A stretch of DNA of 64,000 bases from Tigriopus japonicus (taxonomy: Eukaryota; Arthropoda; Copepoda; Harpacticoida; Harpacticidae). The DNA lies in the NCBI GenBank assembly GCA_010645155.1, contig JAAGOF010000231.1, positions 110,129 through 174,128 of the forward strand. The letters are read 5' to 3'. Positions 36,220 through 48,200 of the stretch are shown here, one piece after another. The notes beneath the pieces are model-generated. The model saw only the letters and a program-made list of their open reading frames with translations, searched no databases and had not been told where the DNA came from. The translations under genes and the position numbers were made by a program. Positions within the stretch are counted from its first letter, which is position 1. The number at the start of each line of letters is the position of its first letter.

Positions 36220-39200
36220 CTGAAAAAACCAATTGAGAAAAATTTGAAAAGGGTTTAAATATGTTGTCACTTGATAAGTGAATGAGTTAAAGATCGCGCA
36301 AAGATGGCCGGCCGTCATGAACTCTTCTCTTTTTTTTTCATTTCATATCTCGAGTTTGAAAACCATAAGAAACATTTTCACGTGTTTTTCTAAGAGGGCC
36401 ATCTTACCTTTCTGGATTAGGAGAATGTTCGTCCAATTCTAGATAGAGAACGTATGAAACCGGTCCAAGATGAGAGCAGTAAGACTAAAAACCAATTTTA
36501 GCAAAAGAGAATATGAGGTTATAAATGAGAATATCTGCGCAGTACCTGAGCGGCTTTGATAAAAAACAATTCTTGAGGGCTGTATGGGTTGTTTGGTAAA
36601 TATATAAGCTCGTCGTTAGAAATCGATTGGGATAACAGGGCATTTGAAACCACATGGAGCCCATCAACATCGCAGATATTTTCATTTAACGTAAATTCGC
36701 CATCAACCTGAAAGAAATTTGAAAGTTCACGCAAAAAGCACAATTATTTGAGTCTGAGTTCACGACTCCTGTTCAAGAACACTTCAATTGAGAAAAAGGG
36801 CTTCGAAGTCGCGCGAGTAAAAGAACCAATAAAGGAAGAATGTGTTTGAATATTTGATAAATAACCTTCATTTAGGTCCACATGGGCAATCTCATCTCGT
36901 GTTACAACTGCCGTCTAGAGAAGATACCCCCAGATTGACTTGGGGGCTATGGCGGTTGACTATGGGCTTAAAAAAATGCAGATCTACCTTGTAAGCAATC
37001 CAGACGTCACCATTGTCACGGATCACAAGCCACTCTTACAAATTTTCCGGGGCACTAGACCTGGATCAATTCGAACGGACAGAGTGATTTTAAGACATCA
37101 GGACGGTTCATTCAGAATGGTATGGAAGCAGGAAAATCCAATCCTGCGGATTCCTTCAGTCGCAACGCCACGCCCCTCGACCAGTTGTCAATTTAGAACG
37201 ACTTAGAATCAATCCAAGAGATGGAGAAAGTACTGGACTGAAGTACAACGTACTGGAAGGAGATATGCTTGCCGCCGTCACCCCCAAGGTGGTAAACAAA
37301 TACACTCGCCGAGTCAACAATTGCAAACACTGAAGAGAGCCATTCACCAAGGATCACCATCTCAAAGTGTAGCTCTTCAACCATTCAAAAAGGTCTTCGA
37401 CGAGCTAACAATCTCAGAAGGTGACAATGTCCTCCGGGGCCTCCGCCTCATCATTCTTTGATGGCTTTGCGTGAAAGCGTTTGGCTTCTGGCTCATGGCG
37501 GCTCTCATCTTGGAACGAGTGCCATGAAGCGACGGCTACGAGCGGTGGCATGGTTCCCGGGTATGGAAAAAAATATCGAGAGCCATGTTTGAGCGATGTC
37601 CAGTGTGTCTAACCACGACAGAGAAACCCACCAAAGTGCAAAGATCCCATGCCTCTACCAAAAGAGCTTTGGAAGCAGTGTCGATTGACCACTTTGGTCC
37701 ATTACCAGACAATTCGCACATCCTGGTAGTGAGGTGCGACCTATCCCGATTTCCAGTGGCCGTGTTCGTCCGAACGACTACCACCTCTGAAACTGTGGCT
37801 GCTCTCACACCAGGGCAGTGGGCAGGGGCAGAGTCTTGTAGGAACGTGAATGGTCTGCCCCTTGCCACCCTAGACATCCACGGCACCACCACATTCTTCA
37901 GCACGTCCCACAAGGCCAAGTCTGTTCAGTCCTGGCTGCTTGAGGCTGTGCCCCACTTCTGGTCTCCCCAGATGTAGCCCTCCAATAACCCGGACATGAA
38001 CCCATCTACCTTTGGGTAGGTCCATACTCCAATTTCCTAATATATTATGTAAATAAATATTGCTGTTGCATTCAAACCACCGTTGTTTTACTCTGGATCT
38101 GGTTTGATGCCTTGGGTGGATACTCTCATTCCCCAGAAAGGAAGCTCCCCGGCGCGAAATTCACATTTCTGCAGGTTCCGTGCTTTTTTGCTTTTGCTAT
38201 TGTTGAGGGCGTCGAAGAAAAATGTCAAGGGGTCGTCGTGTTCATGGAGTTTTTCCAGCAATGATTATATCACTATGTACAGCGTGTCGAAAATGAATGT
38301 CGTTAAACTTATCACGAAAGGCTTTCATGAATTCCCCGGAGGAATCGGCAAACCCCATCGGTAGCCGTTTGAAATGGTAAAGAGAGGAAAAGAAAGGAAT
38401 GAAATCCATGGTGGCGTAAAAAATGAAACATGGTAAAGTTTATAAAAGAATGGTGAAAACTGGAGCTTTAAGCGAGGAGTAGTTGATGGAAGGAGGAGGT
38501 GAAATCCAGCTTAGAGAAGAATTTGCAGCCTGCAAGGCTTGCTTTAATTTAGTGTACTCAGTTCTTCTGTATGCTATACAAGTCTTTTGTTCAGGTTGTG
38601 AAGATCCATGGTAATCCCAATTTGGCCATCGTTACATTACTGACCCACGGTGACGGGCCACCGTTATTAATATGTCGTATGTAATTATTTATGTCGTCAT
38701 GAAGCATATTGATGATCGCTTCATTTACTTTTGCCCCAAAGTGGAATGGAGTGTACCTTTGGGCATATGACACCGGACTTAAGTCCTCACAGATATCTTG
38801 TTGAACCTCTTGTCCACAGAGGAGCCCAATACCCAAAAGACTGATTCAAAGCCCCTTAGTTGAAAGTTGTTTCCAATTACGGCAAAGCACATCCGAGAGA
38901 TTGCAGACTCCTACGCTTGAGAGAAATAATCCCCAATGAGACACTTAGTGTCGGTATCATTGGTCGTGATGATAAGACATCGACAACATATCAGTTTGTT
39001 GCCAAGGTGTTACTGTCCCAGGTGGTATCAGCAATACCCACTCCAAGAGGAACAATTAGGGATGCAGGAGGAGGTTTGAGTGATCTCTTCAAAAATCGAA
39101 TCGCGGGCGGATAAAAGAGAAAAGGCTTGTTCGACAACGTAAGAATTTGGTCAGTGTTTTCGTATTTTACACACCGCCTTTATGACTTAGACGCCATGAA

Positions 39201-42200
39201 AAATGTCGAATGGCGAGTTTGGACTACAGCAAAACTCTGTTTTGCAAGAATATGCAAAATTTATTCTTTTAATCAAAAAATAGCAAGCACTTTGCTATTG
39301 GAGAGAAACAGGTACAAAACACGGCATTTTGTTTGTTACCTTGATGGTTTGACGATTCAAATCGGTGCTTGTAACATCACTTACACTTGTACCAAGGATG
39401 ACTTGTACTTGTACAAAAACAGTGGCCTTTTGTTTCTCATGCAACAGTTTCTCATGCAAAAACGAGCAAATAAAGTGTGCATTTTTTCCAAAATCCTAAC
39501 CAAAGGTGTTAGAAACTTGCAATTCGACATTTTTCATAGAATCTAAGTCATAAGGGCGGTCAGTAAAATGCAAAAACCCTTAAACTGCCAAATTCTCACG
39601 AGCCACCCACTGTTGCCGAACAAGCCTTTTCTCTTCTTTCATCCGCCCGCGATAAGATTTTTGAAGCGATTTTGGAGCGCGCCTCCTGCATCTCTAAATT
39701 AATCCCATAAGTAGGGGTGCAGATTTCTGGCAAATAAAACATGCCTTTAAGGCCCAAAAATGGCAAATAAAAACGTCCAAAATGGCAAATAAAATGGCAA
39801 ATAAACAAAGAAATGGCAAATAAACAAAGAAATGGCAAATAAACAAAGAAATGGCAAACAAAATGGCAATAAACAAAGAAATGGCAAATAAAAAGGCAAA
39901 TAGACACGAAAAATTACAGAAATATAGAAAAACTAGCCACTAAATTCAGAAAATGAGCATTATGGATAATGCATATGCATAATAGCATTATAACAATAAA
40001 ATGGAATGCAAGTGTATGAGAATTTAATAGAAAATATTTTGATTCCGTTGAATATTCCGGCCAAAAATTTCTTTTGCCTATTTTTGCCAAAAAAACCAAA
40101 TTTTTCTTTGATGTAGCAAATTTTGCATTCAATTGCCCAAAAACCGACCAATTTTGTATTTATTTGCCCAAAAATGGCAAAAAAATACAAAAACGGCAAA
40201 TAAACTTTAAAAGCTAGCAAATAGCAAATAAACATGTTTTTGGGCATAATATATTTTTTGCCTGAAATCTGCACCCCTTCCCATAAGGTTTTATTCGCAC
40301 ATTGGATGGTCTCAGGGTGCTGACGAGAGAGACTGATGATCCAAGTCAAGACTTTCGAATAAAATACTTACCTTTAGAAGAATACTCCGTGAATCGATTT
40401 TCAGTGGTCTCAAAAAATGTTGCTCATACTGATTGATGAAACAGCTTGAAACATTTTGAAAAGCTCTTTGTGCTGTTGGGTCCCACCAATTATGTAAATC
40501 TCCACCCGAGTTGAAATCCCTTCCAGTACTGTCCAAGGCATGCAATATTTCATGAGCCATCGTTAAACCTAATGAAGCCAGGTTCAGGTACTGAGGAACG
40601 CTCTGAGTAAAATGAGTGTCTTGAAGTAATCCTAAAGGAATGACTGAAAATAGAATGAATGCAATAAAAGTGTGATAAAACATTGGATGCGATTCCGTTG
40701 AAATAGCTTCTTGCTCACCAATACTATTTAGTTGTTGCAAATGGAATGCATTAACTGTGAATGGGAAGGAAATCAGATTCCATGTATAGGTTTCTCTGTC
40801 AACATGTTCTTGAAGAAAGTGATAAACGTTTTTCCTGAAGTGCTCGAACATTCCGATCACATTTGAAAAGTAATCAGTTGTTATGGATAGCTGCAAAGAA
40901 AAACAATACCTGTTGCTGCAGAAAATCGGATTCCTCAACCGCCTAACAAAGCGATCCTAATTAGTACCAACACAAACTCTGCTTCGCTCGCTTACAATAG
41001 CACAATTTAACTTTATTCAATATAAAGCGAACGTCTTGACAACTAAAACTTGTCACGACAAGGTGATGGGCGCTTCCACTTGTCTCTAAGTCAATTCTAG
41101 AATGGTCTAAAAATGAAGTCATGGCGGGAAAACTGGATTAGTGAAATCCTTGATCCTTGAGTAAAATTTGGCGAGAAATCAAATCGTATGCCGCTACAAT
41201 ATCTGGCTCCCTCCAAAAGCAGAATATTTTTGGACACTAATCCGATACCCTTGCATCCTCTCCTTCTTTTGCGGCTTCCTCGTCGGGGTTCTCCAACAAG
41301 ATCAACTTATTCACTGGTCTGTGATATTCCGAACAACCTGATGATTTGAGAGCTTTTCGACGTTACGCTCACCAACCTTGATCCTCACACTTCGGACAAT
41401 TCTTTCATCAGGGTGTATGTCTTTATCACACGAACGAGTTGCCAGAGGTTTCTGGGTTGGACATCATCCTTGAGAAGGGCAATGTCGTTGATCTCTAAAT
41501 TAACACGATCCACTTTCCTCTCGACTGCAAAGATCGTGGCGAAACCGCGTCCAAAATTGTTCAGCTAAGTAGCTTCTTTTGTTCTCGGAGTCCAACTTTT
41601 CCTTGAACTTCATCCTCAGAAACTCGAGGAACCGCACCCACCCTCCGACTGATCGCTTAAGCTAGTACCAATCCGAATATCGATTCATCGTAAGGTCCAA
41701 AAAGTACTCTTCTTCGAGTTGTGTAGGGCGCACCGCTACTTTCTTCACCTCAGGATCGCCAGAATCGAGACAAAATAGGCACTCTCCAAAAACAATCTGA
41801 ACTCCTCAAAAATTGGGGTCCCGTGAACCATCGATGCGTATATCGCATTCCAAGACAACTCAATCCCCTCGATGCGTTCTCTGCCGGACTTTTGCGCAGT
41901 TTACACGTAATTTCACGATTTGGGCGACGTCAAAGAACTTCCTGACCCGATTGGCTACGAAAAGATGAAACCGACGCTCCTCATTGCTAATGTTACTATC
42001 ACAACTGTGTCGTCCGTCCAAAAATATTGGGTCAGGTCTTCCTCTATATCCAATTGCCCTCTAACGTGAGCTGAGAGCGTTGCAGCAAGAACGGCCGCCA
42101 CTTATTCCATTCTCGGAATAGTTGTTGCTTGACTTGGTGCAACTCGGGCCTTTCCCGCTACAAAGCTCACCTGAACACACCCATTCTCGTCTTCCAGCCT

Positions 42201-45200
42201 CAAATAAGCCACAGCCGTACCCATCGAAACAGCAATGAAGTTCAGCTGAGTCCAGTCTCCCAAACCCGCACCTCTTGAACGATCTTGGCAGTTTCACTCT
42301 TGACAACTCTTGCAGTTCTTTCAACCATTTATCCCATTTTAGCTTGATATCCGTTGGAACAGGCGCGTCCTATCCCAATCTGAGAGAGCAAACTTCCTTC
42401 AAGATGATTCGTCCAGAAAGAAGGAATGCCGCCACAGCCAATAGGGTCATAAACACTTGAAATAGCGGACAACATCGACCTTTGAGTCGTGTCAATCTTG
42501 ATCCGAAATCCCATCGTCCCATCTTCAACACCCTTCATGTTTCAGGTTTCTCACCTCTTTGGCCAGTGCCAAAGCTTCAGCCACATTTGTGATACTTTTG
42601 AGACAATTTTTTCAAATCATAAAAATTTATATTGATCGTGCTCGCAACCACTTCACTGAATAAATGGCCATGATCAAGAGCCGTTTGCTTTAACGCATAG
42701 AATAAGCATCCAGGAGAACTGCGTCCGCCAAATAAATGAAAATCGGAAATGATTGACGGGTCATTTCATAATCCACAAGCTGCCCACCCTCGTCGTTTCC
42801 TTCAAACCAAATGAAACATAAATAATTCTTGTCCTCCTCCGGGATCTTCACCGGTAGAACATCTTTTGAATATCTGCTGTGAAGGCTACGGGCTCCTTTC
42901 TGAATCTTATCAAGATTCCCATCAGCTGGTTGGTGAGGTCCGGACCTGTCAACAACTCGTCGTTTATGGAACGACCACACACTGTGGTGGGACAATTAAA
43001 CACCATGCGAATTTGACCCTTTTGCTTGTGATAGACAACGTGATGAGGAACATCTCAGTATTCATGAGTTTGTTGTGGGACACCCTTTGAGCATGTCCAT
43101 TCGCAAACAATTATCCCATAAACTTAAAGTAATCGTCTTTGAAAGATGCGTTCGCTTCCATTTTCTTGACAACGCTCATGCATCGCCTCACTGCTATCGA
43201 TCGACTTTCTGGCAAGATGAGTGGCCGATTCTTGATTGGTAGTGGCACTTCAAATCTCCCATCAACGCACTTCGTTCCTCTTTCTGTTGAAAGAGGATCG
43301 AAGGAACGATATCAATGAACCTCTGATCATGTCCAGGAATCAACTCATCCACTCCAGCAATTTCCTTTGAAGTAGGAATTCGGGGCTCAGCAAAGTCTGA
43401 ATCCGTCAAACCGGCCAGCATCTCGGCCACGCCGAGATCCTTAATAATCTCTCTCCCAAAAATTCTCTCTGGGATAACCATGGGTCGATTGCGATTGAAG
43501 GCGTTCTCTCAAGGGTTCCAATGGTCCCATCCCATCCCAACTTGGTCATCGTTATTCTCATGACAAACTCGAACTCTGACGACGCTCATGACGATACGCG
43601 CACGCGTCAGTCCAACCACCCGGGTTTCTCTGTTGGTCTCTGTTGGTCCGACTTTGCGCTCCACATGAAGGGACGTAGGGTGTTTCTTCTCGCAAATCTC
43701 ACAAGTTCTTCTAAAGTTACAACTCTTGGAGGGTTCCAGGATAACTCGGTACATGGGTTAACTCTACACAGGAAAACTGGGTACAACGGAAAACTCGGTA
43801 CAGCGGAAAACTCGGTACATCGGAAACCTCGGTACTGGAAGATTCAGTACAGGAAAACTGGGTACAGCGGAAAACTGGGTACAGCGGAAAACTGGTTAGA
43901 GCAAAAAACTGAATACATCTAAAGTTATTTGAAACACACTTTATCTGCCTGGAAAGCTTGCAATGTTTTTTACAAGAAGCAAAATACATCCTGCAACCAA
44001 TTCTTTCAAGGTTTTGCCCGTCTCACCCTTTTTTAGATTTGTTCCAGCAATTTTAGCGATGAAACTATGGTATTTTGAATAAGTAAGTGCAGTGCTAGAG
44101 CTTAAGTTCCTTGAGCTTTAAAATGAACGAAAACACTTGACCCATCCATAAATCAGGTTTAGAAAAAATGCTACTTTTTCAGAGTTTTCAAAAATGTTTT
44201 AATAAAGCTAATGAAAGTTCCTCTGCGCCTACATTGATAGTTAAATTGCCAGGTTAAATATGTTGATATGGCTTTAAGATGTATTCAGTTGTATGTTGTA
44301 CCCAGCTTCGGCAGTACCCAGTTTTCCGTTGTAAGTACCCAGTTTTCCGCTGCACCCATGCATCCAATTTTCCCTTGTACCCAGTATTCTGATGTACCCA
44401 GTTTTCCGATGTACCCAGTTTTCTGATGTACCCAGTTTTCCGATGTATCCAGTTTTCCGCTGTACCGAGTTTTCTGTTGTACCGAGTTTTCTGCTGTACC
44501 CAGTTTTCCGCTGTACCCAGTTTTCCGCTGTTCCCAGTTTTCCGCTGTACCCAGTTTTCCGCTGTACCCAGTTTTCCTATACTGAATCTTCCAGTACTGA
44601 GTTTTCCGATGTACCCAGTTTTCCGTTGTACCCAGTTTTCCTGTAAAACACCCAAAACAAGCGCCTCTTCTTCGGATCAAATCTTGCCTCTCCTTCAAAT
44701 TCTTGACCTCACCGCATTCTTGGTTTCACATATTTCTGTATCATGATCAAGCTTGCATTCCAGGCACCCATTTTCTTCCGTTTTCTCGTTCCGGTCTCAT
44801 TAGTGATCTTCTTCTTGGTGGGCCCCAACTTTTTCGAAATGGCAGCCTCATCCCCCTTCGCTCTCACGGCGAGGAGAGCGTTCTTCATTGCCTCTTCTCC
44901 ATAAATCGGATCACTTGCCTTCTTGAGCAAGTCTTCCACAAAGATAGTAAACAATTGGAAGCTCTCACTGCTTGAAGGTGTACTCGAAGTTCGAGTACCT
45001 CTTACTTCAAAGTACGAGGGATCTCCATGCATTCCTTACATGATACGACAACTTGCAAGAGATCTCCAACGAAGCGAGGTGAATCTACTTCCAATCTAGA
45101 TTGGAATTAGATTAGGTTAGGTGGACTAGACGACCGAAGAGCATTTCAAAAGAGCGCAGTGGAAGTCTCGCAAACTTTTAATGCAATTAGCCTTGATTTG

Positions 45201-48200
45201 AGGCCAATTTCTCAATTCTTCAATTCAAAAAGGTAGATGTTAGCCAAGAACAACTCGTTGCCATAACGCCGTCTAAGATGATACTCGGCCTCATCATAGC
45301 AATGTTCATCGTCCACGGAGTCTCCACGCCTAGGACGAACTTTCTAGGATCACCATCAGATGTAAGTATGCAAGACACCACAATTAAGTAAGCGGTTGTA
45401 TCGTGCCCGCGAATAGGACAAATTCCGTTCGACCACATCTTCCAACTGACGAATAAATGCTTGTTGTACAAAGGGTCACCCGTGATCCCGTAAACTGGTA
45501 AAACCGTTTTTATCTTCGTACTAAATGCCGTCTGCCTCTTCATCATCTCAACCAGCATGGCCGTTTCGCTTGGAATAGGGGACGAATCTCGTTGAGGTGG
45601 AACTGTTTGGGAACTGGATCTATCCTCAAAAGTTCGTCACAAACTCTTCTTTCCGCAGTTCCTTCGATGTTCTCTCTCGCACGGATTTCTGCGGTAAGCA
45701 CATCAACATCCATTTTCCTCAAAAGATTCTTCTTACGCATCAGAGTTCGGCCATTTCCTTTTCCAAGGAGTCTATCTCGAGGACGCAGATAGCTTCTGCC
45801 TGCCTCTTGGCTAACTCCACTTGCGTTTCCATTTGCCTGGCATGTGACATACGTTCGATCTTCCACTTACTTGGCTCAAAACCTCATCCGGCTCATCGGT
45901 CGGTCCATACGGACTTCGATCCGCATCACGGGCAACGAGCAACGAGTGCAACGTGCAACAAGCAAAAAACAAAACGAGCCGTGCAACGAGTTCCCTTCCA
46001 TGGAACGTTAGGAAGGTCCGAATTCTAAATTCCGCTTTCTTTCAAGAGTTCTTTCTTTCTTTCAATGGGTTTTGTCACTGATGTTGTTGCAAAAAGTCGC
46101 ATTCCTCAACCGTCCAACAATGCGATCCTAATTTAATTTTTTCCTAACACAAACTCTACTTAGCTCACTTTTAACTTTTGTTGGTTCTAGAAAGCCACTT
46201 ATGCTTTGAAATTCGGCCACTTGCGGCCACTTTTTCTACGCCTTCGGCCACTTTCAGCCACAAAATAAATTCAATTTCTTACTGAAAATGGCGTTTTCGC
46301 CAATCTGTTCAATTTTTTCAATCAATTCAATTTTTTATTATTTTTCCAAAAAAGATAAAAAATCTGGAAAAAATTAAGCATTCCGTCTAACACCAAAAAC
46401 GGAAAACAATAGTCTAAAAAAGTTGTATCACAATTCAATTTCTTCAATCAACATTTGGCCCAGCCTCCCAAATAACATTCCAAATTCCAACATTTCCAAA
46501 TAAAGATACTTAACATTAAATTGTTATCCAATCGGTATAGATATTTGCAAACATAATGAGGTATGTTCAAATATTGAGATATAAGAGGATTTATTTATCA
46601 AATTCTTGACTGTGTGAGTTTGACTAGTCCATTTTTTGATAAGTAATTTGAGTAACCAAAAGTTTCTTCAGAAAGAGGGTTTAAAATCAAAAACGGAAGT
46701 CATATCAACCTAAAATTTCTACTAAGGGTGTTTCTAATTCAAAAATTGACCATTTTATCAGGGTTTGCAAGTGCCCAGCTTTTGGACACAAACTAGACGT
46801 TTCAAGTCTTTGTATACCTAGATGTCTATGCTCTGGTAGGTAAAACTTGTCACATTCAAAAATAGTAAGATTTCATACAAATGCAGGCTTCATTTTACAA
46901 AATTCATAAACATCTCGATAACGTTTTTGCCATTTTCGGCCACTTTTGGAAATGGCCGAGGAAATATTTATTTTCTCGGCTACCAGATTTCAAATTCGGC
47001 CACTTTTGGCCACTTTTAGAAGTGGTCGAGATAATTTTTTTCTTTCGGCCACCGGGTTTCAAATTCGGCCACCTGGCAACCCTGATTAGAACAATGAAAA
47101 ATCAATGGAATTTTTATTTGTTGCAAAAACCTCACATTTTAGTACAATAATCGGACCCAGTGTGTATTTTTGAAATCCGTCCTTAAGTACAGTGGTTACA
47201 TTGGTTCCTGGACAAGGTGAAGGGCGCTTCAACTTGTCTCAAAGTCAATTCTGGAATGATCTAAAAATGAAGTCATAGCGGGAAAACAGAATTAGTGAAA
47301 GAAAGGTTCCATAAGTAAAATTTGGCGGGAAATCAAATCGTATGCCGCTCCAATGATACCCATTATAAAAGGTATGATTTAATGTCAGATGTCAGGTAGA
47401 GCATAAAAAGCGATGCAAAAAGCTGCAGCGAAGTGATTTTTCCATGGCCCATTTAAAAAAAATTTCAAATGAACGATTTTGTGAATTTTTTTCTAATTAA
47501 TAATTAATAAATAGTTGATTTAAATGGGACAAAATGTATTTTTTCAGTAATTCTATGGCTTACAATTATTACCTGTTTTGGGTCCTCTGATTCTCTTAAA
47601 TATTTTATACATCCCAAATATATTTATAGGATAGCGACCATTGGGCTGTTTTACCCTCGGCATGGTTGGTTTGATTTGATACCCGTAAGTTCAGACACCC
47701 ATGCCATATTTGTGATAACATGAAATGTCATTATTATCGTTATTTGGTTCCAAAAATGGCATTATTTTCATGGGGAATTTTTTCATCATAAAAAAATTAA
47801 AAAAATATGTCTCACTTCTGCGAAAGTCCTGCCGCTCTGGACTCACGTGAAAAAGAAAATCTTCAAACAATCGAAAAATCAACAATTTTGAAAAGAGCAC
47901 TAAATTTTAATATTTAGTTTAAGACCATGTTTTTTGGAACCAAATTCGAAATACCATCCAAACCAACGGTTCTATTCTAGTCGAGTACAAACATTCTGTT
48001 GAATTGTAAAATTGTATTCTTTGAAGTCTACAGAGTGGGGCAGAAGTATCCGGACAAAACTTTGAACATAATTTACAGCATCAAGAGCTACTATTTTTAG
48101 CCAATCGTGTATTTAACAAAAAAAAGTTTGGACAACAATTAAGAACATTTTTATTCAATATGGTCACCGTTGGCCTTAATGACGGCGTCCAAGCGGACGA

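Larger units (their letters stand above)
40911..47355 (-). mobile_element. BEL/Pao LTR retrotransposon with nested insertions
   Basis: Direct LTRs (40911-41201 and 46082-47355) flank decayed gag-pol in minus orientation. Both flanks read ATACC (40906-40910 and 47356-47360), a 5-bp target duplication. LTR ends fit the TGTTG...CAACA form with mutated starts (TATTG, CATTG). A purine-rich GGAGGGAGCCAG tract precedes the 3' LTR. It has been hit by a foldback element (43768-44644) and by an insertion in the 5' LTR. Frameshifts are frequent. It sits in M13 intron 10. Confidence 0.9.

Noticed and set aside
39596..39907. Hydrophobic FICHFFVYLPF-type protein with apparent membrane repeats
   Set aside because: Translation of the 19-bp array inside a MITE.
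40891..40938. Extension of the M13 exon 11 frame upstream into codons for MRNPIFCSNR
   Set aside because: This part is LTR and intron sequence. The acceptor TTCTTTGCAG at 40891-40900 gives the correct phase from exon 10.
43768..44644. CRISPR-like array
   Set aside because: Units are contiguous 17-mers with no unique spacers, in opposite orientations, in a eukaryotic genome.
44254..44698. Long open frames with repeated GKLGTAENW or VFRCTQFS motifs, as a repetitive protein
   Set aside because: They arise from the 17-bp minisatellite, which is open in several frames on both strands. Mirrored arms and lack of start or splice context point to a foldback element.
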